Origin: Candidatus Methanomethylophilaceae archaeon | GTDB lineage: Archaea > Thermoplasmatota > Thermoplasmata > Methanomassiliicoccales > Methanomethylophilaceae | Reading direction: 5' to 3' | Assembly (NCBI GenBank): GCA_944320485.1 | Contig: CALUHQ010000071.1 | Span: forward strand, 1-33,457 | DNA: 33,457 nucleotides | Shown here: positions 24,624 to 32,528 of the stretch, one piece after another | Position numbering within the stretch: the stretch's first letter is position 1 | Layout: each line of letters begins with the position of its first letter | Position numbers and translations under genes: made by a program | Notes under the pieces: model-generated | Databases searched by the model: none | Seen by the model: the letters and a program-made list of their open reading frames with translations, nothing else | Told to the model about the DNA's origin: nothing

Positions 24624-25688
24624 ATGAGCAAGATCAGCGTAGCAGTCCTCGGAGCGACGGGGATGATCGGGCAGAGGTTCATCCAGATGCTGGAGGACCA
24701 CCCCTATTTCGAGATTGAGGGGCTTTACGCCTCGGAGAGGTCGCAGGGAAAGAGACTCGGAGACGTCCTGAAGGTCAGGGACCACGTCTACCTCGACGAG
24801 ACCATGGAGAGGAGGATCGAGACCATGGACATCTCCAAGATCTCCAAGAACTGCAGGATCGCATTCAGCGGCATCCCCTCCGACCTCGCCGGGCCCACCG
24901 AGTCCCAGCTGGCCGAGGCGGGGGTCGCCGTCTTCACCAACGCGGGGAGCCACAGGATGGACCCTCACGTCCCCATCCTCATCCCAGAGGTCAACCCCGA
25001 CCAGTTCGAGGCCGTCAAGGACCAGCCGACGTACAACTCCACCGGCGGTTACATCGTCACGAACACCAACTGCTCCTCCACCGGCATCGCGGCCCCCCTC
25101 AAGGCCATGGACGACGCCTTCGGTCTGAAGCAGGTCTTCGTCTCCACCTACCAGGCCCTCTCCGGAGCCGGATACCCCGGTGTCCCCTCCCTGGACGCCG
25201 TCGGGAACGTCGTGCCGTTCATCAGCCACGAGGAGGAGAAGATGGAGTCCGAGCTCGCCAAGATGCTCGGAACCTACGAGCAGGGCGAGTTCAGGTTCGC
25301 CGGGTTCAAGGTCATGGCCAACTGCGCCAGGGTCCCCGTCGTGGACGGTCACCTGGAGTCCCTGGTCCTGGATATGGAGGCCCAGCCCACCCTCGAGGAG
25401 CTGGAGTCCTGCCTGGCCGGGTTCCGCGGCGAGCCCCAGAGGCTCGGTCTGCCCTCGGCTCCCGAGCAGCCCATCATCGTCAGGAAGGAGGACAACAGGC
25501 CCCAGCCCGTCTTCGACGCCATGGCCGGCAGGCCGGAGCGCGCCAGAGGGATGGCCGTGACCATCGGCAGGCTCAGGCAGAGCAACGGGTACTACAAGGC
25601 CTTCGCCATGTCCCACAACACCCTCAGGGGCGGCGCCGGGGGATCCGTCCTCAACGCCGAGCTGGCCAAGGCCAAGGGAATCCTCTGA
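24624..25688 (+). CDS. asd: Aspartate-semialdehyde dehydrogenase
   Basis: A 354-residue enzyme of the archaeal/fungal type that reduces aspartyl phosphate to aspartate semialdehyde with NADPH, feeding lysine, methionine and threonine synthesis. The NADP motif is [17 protein letters not shown] at the N-terminus. The catalytic cysteine is C150 in [29 protein letters not shown] and the substrate-loop histidine near [12 protein letters not shown] are also present. A TATA-like TCATTAAGA at about 24578-24586 and GAGGG before the ATG suggest a separate transcript. A compact hairpin follows. Confidence 0.93.
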   Translation: MSKISVAVLGATGMIGQRFIQMLEDHPYFEIEGLYASERSQGKRLGDVLKVRDHVYLDETMERRIETMDISKISKNCRIAFSGIPSDLAGPTESQLAEAGVAVFTNAGSHRMDPHVPILIPEVNPDQFEAVKDQPTYNSTGGYIVTNTNCSSTGIAAPLKAMDDAFGLKQVFVSTYQALSGAGYPGVPSLDAVGNVVPFISHEEEKMESELAKMLGTYEQGEFRFAGFKVMANCARVPVVDGHLESLVLDMEAQPTLEELESCLAGFRGEPQRLGLPSAPEQPIIVRKEDNRPQPVFDAMAGRPERARGMAVTIGRLRQSNGYYKAFAMSHNTLRGGAGGSVLNAELAKAKGIL

Positions 25689-25696
25689 AAACCACT

Positions 25697-25715
25697 GCCC
25701 GGGCATGTCCCGGGC
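25697..25715 (+). terminator. Hairpin after asd
   Basis: GCCCGGG (25697-25703) pairs with CCCGGGC (25709-25715) over a five-base loop. The same stem occurs after hisA at 31452-31470, so it may be a recurrent 3'-end element in this genome. Confidence 0.5.
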
Positions 25716-25752
25716 CCTCCCATCTTCTCTGTCGGTTTCCGAGCCAGATACA

Positions 25753-25779
25753 TTTAAAATCGATTGGATGATTCATCCA
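25753..25779 (+). promoter_or_regulatory. cbiK promoter with inverted repeat between TATA box and start
   Basis: TTTAAAAT at 25753-25760 is a TATA box 22-29 bases before ATG 25782, indicating a leaderless message. TGGATG (25765-25770) and CATCCA (25774-25779) form an inverted repeat around ATT that covers the space up to the start codon. Confidence 0.5.
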
Positions 25780-25781
25780 TT

Positions 25782-26582
25782 ATGACCTCCGGCAAGAAGG
25801 CTATACTCGTCACCAGCTTCGGCACCAGCTACAACGAAAACCGCGCCAAGACCATCGGGGCCATCGAGGACCTGGTCAGGAGCAGCTACCCCGACTGGGA
25901 CGTCAGGAGGGCATTCACCAGCAGGATGATCATCAAGAAGCTCAGGGAGCGCGACGGCGAGATCGTCGACTACGTCACCGAGGCCATGGACAAGCTGTCC
26001 TCGGAGGGCTACGAGACCGTCGTCGTCCAGCCGACGCACATCATGAACGGCTGCGAGTACGACGACGTCGTCAGGATCGTCGCGGAGCATGTGGGCAACA
26101 TCCCCGTCCTCCGCATGGGCAAGCCCCTTCTCACCACATCCGAGGACTACGACGAGCTCGTGGAGGCCCTGGAGGCCACCCTCATCCCCCAGCTCGAGGA
26201 GGGGGAGGCCCTCGTCCTCATGGGCCACGGATCCGAGCACTACGCAAACGCCACGTACAGCCAGCTCCAGTTGAAGCTCTGGCTCTCCGGGCACGACGAT
26301 GTATACGTGACCACCGTCGAGGGCTACCCGGAGTTCGGGGACACCATAGAGTTCATGAAGCGCGGAGGACACAGGAAAGCCCTGCTCTTCCCCCTCATGG
26401 TGGTCGCCGGGGACCACGCCAACAACGACATGGCCGGCGATGAGGACGACTCCCTGAAGTCGGTGCTGGAGTCCGAGGGCATCTCGGTTAGATGCATCGT
26501 CAAGGGGATGGGCGAGTACCCCGAGTTCAGGGAGCTCTTCCTGGACCACATCCGCGCCGTCACCGACAGCCTCGCAGATTGA
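25782..26582 (+). CDS. cbiK: Anaerobic cobaltochelatase CbiK
   Basis: A 266-residue class II chelatase that inserts Co(II) into sirohydrochlorin (or factor III) at the start of anaerobic cobalamin synthesis. The sequence AILVTSFGTSYNENR at the N-terminus, VVVQPTHIMNGCEYDD in the middle, and the metal-site histidines H149 (LMGHGSEHY) and H212 (VVAGDHANNDMAG) fit CbiK of the Salmonella/Desulfovibrio type rather than the short archaeal CbiX. No signal peptide is seen, so it is cytoplasmic. ATG 25782 is preferred over TTG 25764 because of the TATA spacing. Cobalamin is the cofactor of the methylamine pathway, so the gene is functionally linked to the island upstream. Confidence 0.87.
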   Translation: MTSGKKAILVTSFGTSYNENRAKTIGAIEDLVRSSYPDWDVRRAFTSRMIIKKLRERDGEIVDYVTEAMDKLSSEGYETVVVQPTHIMNGCEYDDVVRIVAEHVGNIPVLRMGKPLLTTSEDYDELVEALEATLIPQLEEGEALVLMGHGSEHYANATYSQLQLKLWLSGHDDVYVTTVEGYPEFGDTIEFMKRGGHRKALLFPLMVVAGDHANNDMAGDEDDSLKSVLESEGISVRCIVKGMGEYPEFRELFLDHIRAVTDSLAD

Positions 26583-27111
26583 GCGCCAGGATGCCGGTCG
26601 CCGTGCGGAGGTCGTCACGACCGAAGTAGCGGTGGATCATGTCCGAGTTGGTGGTGCACGGGTACCACAGGACCGGCGACGTCCCCTCCGGGATCCATCC
26701 GTCCCTGCAGCGGTAGGGCACCGCGAGCAGCTCCATCACGGGCGTCCCGCTTATCTCCAGGTCCTGGTACATCACGAAGTCGTCGGACAGGAACACGACG
26801 TCGTCCCTGCGCATGAACTCCAGGACCTCCGACCTGCCGACGGTGTGACCGATTATGCGCCCGGTCCCGTCCCTCATGTTCATGGTCCGGGAGTCGGGAT
26901 GCCACAGGGTGTCGTCCTCGAAGATGCAGATGCGGGTGTTGCGGTCGATGCAGTCCTGCAGACCGGTGTTGATCACGGGCATACTGCCCATGGCGCCGGT
27001 CACCCCCCGCTCCCCCTCGACGATCATGCTGAACAGGTCGTCGGGGATGACCTCCGCGGCGACCACGCCGACCTCCGAGCGGAGACGTTCCAGAAGCTGT
27101 CCGAGGTCCAT
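26560..27111 (-). CDS. Unrecognised 183-residue protein
   Basis: I do not recognise the family. The protein is soluble, acidic in the first third (MDLGQLLERLRSEVGVV) and rich in aromatic residues later (FVMYQDLEI, VLWYPCTTNSDMIHRYFG), with no signal peptide, transmembrane segment or clear nucleotide motif. Two cysteines (DCIDRNTRICIF) and CRDGW/PCTTN cysteines are present but not as CxxC pairs. A reverse-strand TATA element (GTATATATC, 27144-27136) lies about 25-30 bases before the ATG, supporting a real leaderless gene. It converges on cbiK, their 3' ends overlapping by 23 bases, and diverges from the SMR genes. Confidence 0.65.
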   Translation of the reverse strand: MDLGQLLERLRSEVGVVAAEVIPDDLFSMIVEGERGVTGAMGSMPVINTGLQDCIDRNTRICIFEDDTLWHPDSRTMNMRDGTGRIIGHTVGRSEVLEFMRRDDVVFLSDDFVMYQDLEISGTPVMELLAVPYRCRDGWIPEGTSPVLWYPCTTNSDMIHRYFGRDDLRTATGILALNLRGCR

Positions 27112-27167
27112 GACCGTGGATTCCTGGTACCCGATATATACGTGATGTCTTTTGTCTTGTCGATTAC

Positions 27168-27503
27168 ATGATAGACGCCGCGCTGCTGTGGGTATTGGTG
27201 GGAGGGTTCCTCGAGCCCCTCTGGGTCATCGGCCTGAAGAAGTACAACGACACCCACAACCTCGCCTGGGGCGCGTTCGCGGTCGTCCTCATGATAGTCA
27301 GCCCCGGATGCCTCACGTTCGCGATGCAGGGGATGTCCGTGGGCGTGGCGTACGCCATCTGGACCGGCATCGGTGCGGTCATGACCGTGATCAGCGGGGT
27401 CGTCCTGTACAAGGAGAGATTGGACCGCCTCAAGATCCTGTTCATATTCATGGTGATAGTCGGCGTCGCCGGCCTGGAGCTCTCGTCGGAGGTGGTCCTG
27501 TGA
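27168..27503 (+). CDS. SMR-family transporter subunit 1
   Basis: A 111-residue protein with four hydrophobic helices, the size of small multidrug resistance proteins. The essential membrane glutamate is in LVGGFLEPLWVIGLKK, helix 3 contains GVAYAIWTGIGAVMT, and YKERLD follows as the usual loop before helix 4. The family exchanges protons for small organic cations such as guanidinium or quaternary amines. It overlaps the second SMR gene by four bases, as in pairs that form heterodimers. No guanidine riboswitch is seen in the short upstream gap. Confidence 0.83.
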   Translation: MIDAALLWVLVGGFLEPLWVIGLKKYNDTHNLAWGAFAVVLMIVSPGCLTFAMQGMSVGVAYAIWTGIGAVMTVISGVVLYKERLDRLKILFIFMVIVGVAGLELSSEVVL

Positions 27504-27856
27504 GGTCCGCATGGGGATGGATCCTCGTGGGAGGCATCCTGGAGACCCTGTGGGCCAGCGGCATGAAGCTGTCCGACGGGTTCACGGACATACCCTGGAC
27601 GGTCTTCACCCTGGTGTTCATCGTATGCAGCACGCTGTGCCTCAACAAGGGACTGAAGTCCGGACTCCCCATGGGCATATGCTACGCGGTCTGGGTCGGG
27701 ATCGGTGCCGTCGGGTCCATCATCGTGGGGAACCTGTTCTTCGGGGACGACATGAACCTCCTCGGATGGTTCTTCCTGGCGGTCGTCATCATCGGGATCC
27801 TGGGTCTGAACATCGTAGGCGAGTCCGACGACCAGGGCGGGTCTGAGGAGGACTGA
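27500..27856 (+). CDS. SMR-family transporter subunit 2
   Basis: A 118-residue four-helix SMR protein starting with GTG 27500 inside the end of subunit 1. The conserved glutamate is in LVGGILETLWASGMKLSDGFT, and PMGICYAVWVGIGAVGS is close to the helix-3 sequence of guanidinium exporters (Gdx/SugE-like). Its tail of about ten residues is acidic. With its neighbour it probably forms an asymmetric heterodimer. The substrate could be guanidinium, a methylated amine or another cation; the sequence does not decide. Confidence 0.83.
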   Translation: MRSAWGWILVGGILETLWASGMKLSDGFTDIPWTVFTLVFIVCSTLCLNKGLKSGLPMGICYAVWVGIGAVGSIIVGNLFFGDDMNLLGWFFLAVVIIGILGLNIVGESDDQGGSEED

Positions 27857-27930
27857 CATCCGCCTCGGACTGTTGTGTTTCCCAATCCTGTGATTCTATG
27901 TTCTGCCTGTGACTTGAAGGTACCGAGTGC

Positions 27931-28051
27931 ATGAACGAAACCACCCTCAAGCCCGGTGTTGGATCGAGAAACGGCCCTCCCCTACAAGGCGATCAGCAAG
28001 AAATACGACGTAGGGGTGAGTGGTCGAGGGACCACGATCCCCCCCCACTGA
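27931..28051 (+). pseudogene. Possible remnant of an HTH (recombinase or transposase-like) gene
   Basis: From ATG 27931 the frame reads MNETTLKPGV; one base off, from 27959, it reads LDRETALPYKAISKKYDVGVS to TGA at 28049-28051. The second piece resembles the helix-turn-helix of resolvases or transposases (YKAISKKYDVGVS). The join needs one shift near 27958. It is too short to be a working protein and could be coincidence. Confidence 0.25.
28020..28035. other. Small GC hairpin in the hisG upstream region
   Basis: GTGGTC (28020-28025) pairs with GACCAC (28030-28035) around GAGG. GGGG before it and CCCC after it can extend the stem. It could be the 3' end of the SMR transcript or part of a small RNA; nothing decides between these. 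Confidence 0.3.
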
Positions 28052-28169
28052 GCCGCCGATAGGGCAACCCGCGTTACCAAATCTGCAATCTGACTTAAAT
28101 AACAACCATTATCGAGACCCTACAATGTTTTGAGCGGATTGAATCGGATGGCTTCCATCTGACTAACAG

Positions 28170-28206
28170 TTTATCTACCACGCGATTATACGAACGTCCG
28201 AGGACT
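28170..28206 (+). promoter_or_regulatory. hisG promoter and ribosome site
   Basis: TTTATCTA at 28170-28177 is a TATA box that would place the transcript start near 28197-28200, followed by GAGG at about 28200-28203, seven bases before ATG 28210. A leader of about ten bases leaves no room for attenuation. Confidence 0.5.
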
Positions 28207-28209
28207 CAA

Positions 28210-29073
28210 ATGACGCTTAAACTAGGGGTTCCGAACAAAGGACGTTTGAACGAGAGGACCGTCGAGCTTCTGACCAAGGCGGGAATCGACCTAGGCGAGG
28301 ACATCGGCAGGAGGCTCTACATCAGGGCCCGCAACCAGGACGTGGAGGTCCTGTTCCTGCGCGCCCAGGACATACCGGAGTTCGTCGCGTCCGGCGCGAT
28401 CGACATGGGCATCACCGGCGAGGACATGGTCGCCGAGTCAGGGTACGAGCTGAAGGAGCTCCTCGGACTCAGGTTCGGTTACTGCCACATGGCCGTCGCC
28501 GTCCCGGAGGAGTCCGGGATCAGGGACGCGTCCCAGATAAAGGACGGATGCAGGATCGCCACCTCCTACCCCAACATCGCGGGCCGCTACTTCGAGTCCC
28601 TCGGCAAGGACGTCAACATCATCGTCGTGACCGGGGCGGCCGAGATCATGCCCTATCTGGGCATCTCCGACTACATCGTAGACCTCGTCTCCACCGGATC
28701 CACCCTCAAGATGAACAGGATGATCGAGGTCGGCAGGATCCTGGACTCCCAGGCCGCGGTGTTCACCACGGACGGCGCCATGGAGAGGCACAGCGAGCTG
28801 ATCGAGGAACTGGTCAGCTCCATCGAGAGCGTCATCGATGCCGAGAACAAGAAGTACATCATGGCCGACGTCCCCAGGTCCAGGCTCCCCGACGTCGAGA
28901 GGATCATCCCCGGTATAGGCGGCCCCACCGTCCTGGACATCGCCGGCAACAGCGACTTCATGGCCGTGCACGCCGTCATCGACTCCGACCAGACATTCCA
29001 TGTGATCGCCGAGCTCAAGAAGATCGGGGCCAAGGGCATCCTGACCACCCCCATCGAGAGGCTGGTGAACTGA
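28210..29073 (+). CDS. hisG: ATP phosphoribosyltransferase HisG, long form
   Basis: A 287-residue long-form HisG, catalysing the first step of histidine synthesis (ATP + PRPP). The N-terminus LKLGVPNKGRLNERTVELL and the PRPP loop region EIMPYLGISDYIVDLVSTGSTLK (about 141-163) are typical. The last 75 residues (MADVPRSRLPDVERIIPGIGGPTV and on) form the C-terminal regulatory domain that binds histidine, so no HisZ is needed. It is first in the his operon, with hisC starting directly after its stop. Confidence 0.95.
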   Translation: MTLKLGVPNKGRLNERTVELLTKAGIDLGEDIGRRLYIRARNQDVEVLFLRAQDIPEFVASGAIDMGITGEDMVAESGYELKELLGLRFGYCHMAVAVPEESGIRDASQIKDGCRIATSYPNIAGRYFESLGKDVNIIVVTGAAEIMPYLGISDYIVDLVSTGSTLKMNRMIEVGRILDSQAAVFTTDGAMERHSELIEELVSSIESVIDAENKKYIMADVPRSRLPDVERIIPGIGGPTVLDIAGNSDFMAVHAVIDSDQTFHVIAELKKIGAKGILTTPIERLVN

Positions 29074-30135
29074 ATGGAGGTCGACAGGAGCATAATGAGG
29101 GAGACCACCAGGGGCTTCCAGACCTACTACAGCCCCATGCTCCACGGCGAGATCAGGCTGGACACCAACACCAACGTCCTCGGTTCCAACCCCGCCGCCG
29201 AGAGATACCTCAAGGAGAGCTCGTGGGACCTCAACGGGTACCCCGACACATACTCCCGCGACCTGAGGCAGGGCCTCGCGGACCTCTACGGGCTGAGCCC
29301 CGAGAACCTCATCGCAGGGAACGGCTCCGATGAGATGATCGACGTCATATTCAAGACGTTCACGAACTGGGGCGACGACAGCGTGGTCCCCGTGCCGTCG
29401 TACTCGCTCTACGACTACTTCGTCAAGTGCAACGGCGGGAGGGCCATCGAGGTGGACCTCACCGACGACTTCCAGCTGGACGTGGACGCCATGGTGTCCC
29501 GCGGCGGGAAGGTCACCATCGTGCCGTCCCCGAACAACCCCACGGGGAACTGCTTCAGGCAGAAGGACCTGGAGGACCTGATCTCCCGCTTCGAGGGGAT
29601 CGTCGTCCTGGACGAGGCGTACTCCGAGTACGCCGGTCCGGGCAAGAGCATGATCTCGAAGGTCGACGAGTTCGACAACCTCGTGGTCACCAGGACGTTC
29701 TCCAAGGCATACGCCCTCGCGGCTCTCCGCGTGGGGTACATGGCGGCCAACAGGAAGCTCACCGAGATGATGATGTGCGTCAAGATCCCGTACTCGCTCA
29801 ACGCCATCAGCGAGGGCGCGGCGGTCGCCGCCCTGAAGGACCAGGACTTCATAAGGAGGAGCGTGGACATGGTCACTGAGCAGAGGCCGGTCCTGGACGC
29901 CGGGCTGCGCAAGCTCGGGTTCGAGACGTTCCCGTCCGACTCCAACTTCATACTGGCCAGGGCGCCCATCGACCACAGGGTCCTGGTGGACGGCCTGAGG
30001 GAGAGGGGCGTGCTGATCCGCGACTTCGGATCCAAGCGCAGGACCGAGAACTGCGTCAGGACCACCGTCGGCACGGCGGAGCTGAACGCCATCCTCCTGG
30101 AGATGACCGAGGAGGTGCTCTCCGGATGCCGCTGA
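29074..30135 (+). CDS. hisC: Histidinol-phosphate aminotransferase HisC
   Basis: A 353-residue PLP-dependent class I/II aminotransferase that makes histidinol phosphate from imidazole-acetol phosphate and glutamate. LIAGNGSDEMIDVIF is the PLP phosphate region, PSPNNPTGNCF contains the conserved Asn-Pro, VVLDEAYSEYA the PLP-binding Asp, and the Schiff-base lysine is K211 in RTFSKAYALAALRVGY. The final part NCVRTTVG binds the substrate carboxylate or phosphate. The ATG is adjacent to the hisG stop and the end overlaps hisH by ten bases. Confidence 0.94.
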   Translation: MEVDRSIMRETTRGFQTYYSPMLHGEIRLDTNTNVLGSNPAAERYLKESSWDLNGYPDTYSRDLRQGLADLYGLSPENLIAGNGSDEMIDVIFKTFTNWGDDSVVPVPSYSLYDYFVKCNGGRAIEVDLTDDFQLDVDAMVSRGGKVTIVPSPNNPTGNCFRQKDLEDLISRFEGIVVLDEAYSEYAGPGKSMISKVDEFDNLVVTRTFSKAYALAALRVGYMAANRKLTEMMMCVKIPYSLNAISEGAAVAALKDQDFIRRSVDMVTEQRPVLDAGLRKLGFETFPSDSNFILARAPIDHRVLVDGLRERGVLIRDFGSKRRTENCVRTTVGTAELNAILLEMTEEVLSGCR

Positions 30136-30728
30136 GGATCACGCTCACCGACTACGGTGTCGGCAACCTGTACTCCATCCGCAGGTCCCTGGAGAACTGC
30201 GGCGCCAAGGTCGACGTCATCCGCGACATGTCCGGGCTGAAGGACGCGGAGTGCATCGTGTTCCCCGGAGTGGGAGCGTTCGACAAGACCATGGAGAAGC
30301 TCCTGCCCCACAGGGACGAGGTCAGGGACATGCTGCTGTCCGGCACCCCCGCCCTCGGGATCTGCATCGGGATGCAGATCTTGTACGAGGGCAGCGCCGA
30401 GGGCAGCTCCCCCGGGCTGGGCGTATTCAAGGGAAAGGTCGTCCCGCTGGAGGGCGAGGTCATCCCGCACATGGGATGGAACCAGGTCGTATCCGGGGAC
30501 CCCCTGATGTCCGGCGTGGCCGACAACAACTTCTACTTCGCCCACTCGTTCCGCGGCAGCCCCGAGGAAGACATAACCATCGGCACCACGGAGTACGAGG
30601 GCACCACCATACCCACCTTCTTCCGCAAGGCGAACACCTACGGCACGCAGTTCCACCCCGAGAAGAGCAGCGACTCCGGCATGACGGTGCTGAGGAACTT
30701 CATCCGTTTCGCGGAGTCGGTACTGTGA
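30126..30728 (+). CDS. hisH: Imidazole glycerol phosphate synthase, glutaminase subunit HisH
   Basis: A 200-residue class I glutamine amidotransferase that supplies ammonia to HisF. TDYGVGNLYSIRRSLE is the N-terminal signature. The catalytic triad is C80 (LGICIGMQ), H177 and E179 (FHPEKSS). It overlaps hisC by ten bases and its stop overlaps the GTG of hisA, so the three are translationally coupled. Its partner HisF lies about 1.8 kb downstream. Confidence 0.95.
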   Translation: MPLRITLTDYGVGNLYSIRRSLENCGAKVDVIRDMSGLKDAECIVFPGVGAFDKTMEKLLPHRDEVRDMLLSGTPALGICIGMQILYEGSAEGSSPGLGVFKGKVVPLEGEVIPHMGWNQVVSGDPLMSGVADNNFYFAHSFRGSPEEDITIGTTEYEGTTIPTFFRKANTYGTQFHPEKSSDSGMTVLRNFIRFAESVL

Positions 30729-31438
30729 GGGTCATACCCGCCGTCGACGTGATGGACCACCAGGTGGTCCAGCTGGTGGGAGGGGTCCCCGGAAGCCAGC
30801 AGATCGTGATGCCCGACCCGCTCAAGGTCGCGGGCATGTGGGTCGACAGGGGTGCGCCTTACCTCCACCTGGTGGACCTGGACGCCGCATTCGGGAAGGA
30901 GAGCAACATCCCGGTCTTCAAGAGGATCATCGCCGAGCTCGGCGTCCCGGCCGAGGTCGGAGGGGGCATACGCTCCAGGGAGACGGTGGAGGACCTGGTC
31001 TCCGCAGGCGCCGACCGCGTCGTGGTCGGGACCAAGGCCGTGAAGGAGCCCGAATGGCTGGGGGAGCTGGCGGACGACTTCCCCGGGAGGATCGTCCTCT
31101 CCATGGACACCAAGGGCGGAAGGATAGCCATCAAGGGATGGCAGGAGTCCGCGGGCATCACGGTGGACGAGATGTTCGAGCGCATACGCGACCTCCCCCT
31201 GGCCGCGGTTCTGAACACCAACGTCGACGTCGAGGGTCAGAGGAAGGGGATAGACGAGGCCCAGGCGAGGGACTTCATCTCCCGCTGCCCGTGCCGCGTC
31301 ATCGCGTCCGGAGGGGTCACGTCCAGGCGCGACGCCGAGGTCCTCTCCGAAGCCGGCGCGGAGGGCGCCGTGGTCGGTCTGGCTATGTACACCGGCGTCA
31401 TCAGCCCGTGGGAGTGGGACACCCCCTGGCTCGCCTGA
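30725..31438 (+). CDS. hisA: ProFAR isomerase HisA
   Basis: A 237-residue TIM barrel that isomerises ProFAR to PRFAR. GTG 30725 begins the first barrel strand (RVIPAVDV) and overlaps the hisH stop as GTGA. The catalytic aspartates are D8 and D128 (VLSMDTKGG). Phosphate loops are EVGGGIRSRETV and IASGGVTSRRDAEV. It is followed by a hairpin terminator, so the first his transcript probably ends here. Confidence 0.94.
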   Translation: MRVIPAVDVMDHQVVQLVGGVPGSQQIVMPDPLKVAGMWVDRGAPYLHLVDLDAAFGKESNIPVFKRIIAELGVPAEVGGGIRSRETVEDLVSAGADRVVVGTKAVKEPEWLGELADDFPGRIVLSMDTKGGRIAIKGWQESAGITVDEMFERIRDLPLAAVLNTNVDVEGQRKGIDEAQARDFISRCPCRVIASGGVTSRRDAEVLSEAGAEGAVVGLAMYTGVISPWEWDTPWLA

Positions 31439-31451
31439 TCGGACATAAATC

Positions 31452-31476
31452 GCCCGGGATGGACCCGGGCCCTTTT
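31452..31476 (+). terminator. Terminator after hisA
   Basis: GCCCGGG (31452-31458) and CCCGGGC (31464-31470) form a stem over a five-base loop, followed by CCTTTT. The stem is identical to the one after asd. Confidence 0.6.
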
Positions 31477-31486
31477 CGGTTTCCCT

Positions 31487-31518
31487 AACGGCGTTACTTT
31501 TAAGATGAAAACGGCGTT
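31487..31518 (+). promoter_or_regulatory. Paired AACGGCGTT operator around the regulator's TATA box
   Basis: AACGGCGTT occurs at 31487-31495 and 31510-31518; each copy is itself an odd-centred palindrome (AACG, one base, CGTT). The copies are 23 bases apart centre to centre, and the TATA-like TTTTAAG (31498-31504) lies between them. Start codon 31534 follows by 15 bases. This is the layout of a repressor that blocks TBP/TFB, most simply the HTH protein encoded next. Confidence 0.55.
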
Positions 31519-31533
31519 TAGTCGCTCGATAGA

Positions 31534-31935
31534 ATGAAGATGCCCTGCGAACTCATCGTCACGCACATCCTGCCCACCGCCAGGGGAGCACTCGCCAAGG
31601 AGCTTGTGCACAACCACGGCATGACCCAGGTCCAGGTGGCGAACCTCTTCGGCGTCACCAGCGCCGCGGTGTCCCAGTACATAAAGGGACTGAGGGGCGG
31701 GAACAACCTCATCGACAAGAGCGCCTACCGCGACGACTTCTACAAGATGATCGCGGACTCCGCCAACGCCGTCGCCGGCGGGGAGGACCTCACCGAGTCC
31801 CTCTGTAGGATCTGCGCGTTCGTGAAGGAGAGCGGGCTCCTGAAGGCCCTGTACGTCTTCGAAGGGTACAGCGGCGACCTCGGCATATGCGCGGAATGCC
31901 CCCGCACCGCCATCACCATCCCCGAGGAGATCTAA
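31534..31935 (+). CDS. Cysteine-rich HTH transcriptional regulator (COG2522-like)
   Basis: A 133-residue protein beginning MKMPCELIVTHILPTARGALAKEL, with a clear HTH at about residues 30-53 (MTQVQVANLFGVTSAAVSQYIKG) and a C-terminal part with cysteines as CRIC and CAEC. This matches the archaeal COG2522 predicted regulators, whose conserved cysteines may hold an Fe-S cluster or metal; that is inference. It sits between hisA and hisB, in the same direction, with its own promoter carrying a paired palindrome. It may regulate itself and hisBFI or respond to iron or redox state; the histidine link rests on position only. Confidence 0.8.
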   Translation: MKMPCELIVTHILPTARGALAKELVHNHGMTQVQVANLFGVTSAAVSQYIKGLRGGNNLIDKSAYRDDFYKMIADSANAVAGGEDLTESLCRICAFVKESGLLKALYVFEGYSGDLGICAECPRTAITIPEEI

Positions 31936-31978
31936 GCGCGCGCGTTTTATGTACAGGCGGGACCTATCGCCACGCATC

Positions 31979-32524
31979 ATGAGCAGATCGTCCTCTATCG
32001 AGCGCAGCACCAGGGAGACCAAGGTCTCTGTGGACCTGGACATCGACGGCAGCGGGAAGTTCGACGTCACGTGCGACATCCAGTTCCTGAAGCACATGAC
32101 CGAGACCCTGGCGAGGTACGCCGGATTCGACCTGAGAATGGATGCGTCCGGCGACAACGACCACCACATCATCGAGGACGCGGCCATCACGCTGGGGAAG
32201 GCCCTCAGGCAGGCCATGGGGGACGCCCCCATCCAGAGGATGGGCACCGCCATCGTCCCGATGGACGACGCCCTGGTGATGTCGTCGCTCGACCTGGTCG
32301 ACCGCCCCTACGCGGACGTCGACCTCCCGGACCCGATCTACACCCACTACATGCGCAGCCTCGCCATGTCGGCCGGCATGACGATCCACATCGTCGTCAT
32401 CCGCGGTTTCGACGAGCACCACATCGTGGAGGCGGCGTTCAAGGCCACCGGTAAGGCCCTGGCGGCGGCGCTCTCGCCCCGCGGGACCGAGCTGAGCACC
32501 AAGGACCGCGAGGTAATCGGGTGA
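31979..32524 (+). CDS. hisB: Imidazoleglycerol-phosphate dehydratase HisB
   Basis: A 181-residue monofunctional dehydratase, slightly shorter than the usual 190-200. The duplicated metal-binding motifs are [18 protein letters not shown] and [33 protein letters not shown] and [17 protein letters not shown] are other family segments. TTTTATGT at about 31945-31952 is 27 bases before ATG 31979, supporting a leaderless start there over the open frame from 31949. The next gene hisF begins four bases after the stop. Confidence 0.92.
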   Translation: MSRSSSIERSTRETKVSVDLDIDGSGKFDVTCDIQFLKHMTETLARYAGFDLRMDASGDNDHHIIEDAAITLGKALRQAMGDAPIQRMGTAIVPMDDALVMSSLDLVDRPYADVDLPDPIYTHYMRSLAMSAGMTIHIVVIRGFDEHHIVEAAFKATGKALAAALSPRGTELSTKDREVIG

Positions 32525-32528
32525 TACC

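Larger units (their letters stand above)
27857..28209. other. 353-base intergenic region before hisG
   Basis: No intact gene is seen. It contains a probable HTH-domain remnant (27931-28051), a GC hairpin with GNRA-like tetraloop region at 28020-28035, a run of eight C at 28039-28046, a TATA-like TTAAATAA at 28095-28102 and the nearer hisG promoter at 28170-28177. The part from 28080 onward is AT-rich as expected for a promoter. Confidence 0.5.

Noticed and set aside
27857..28209. Guanidine or other riboswitch linked to the SMR genes
   Set aside because: The structured bits here are downstream of the SMR genes, and the gap upstream of them (27112-27167) is too short and shows no conserved aptamer sequence.
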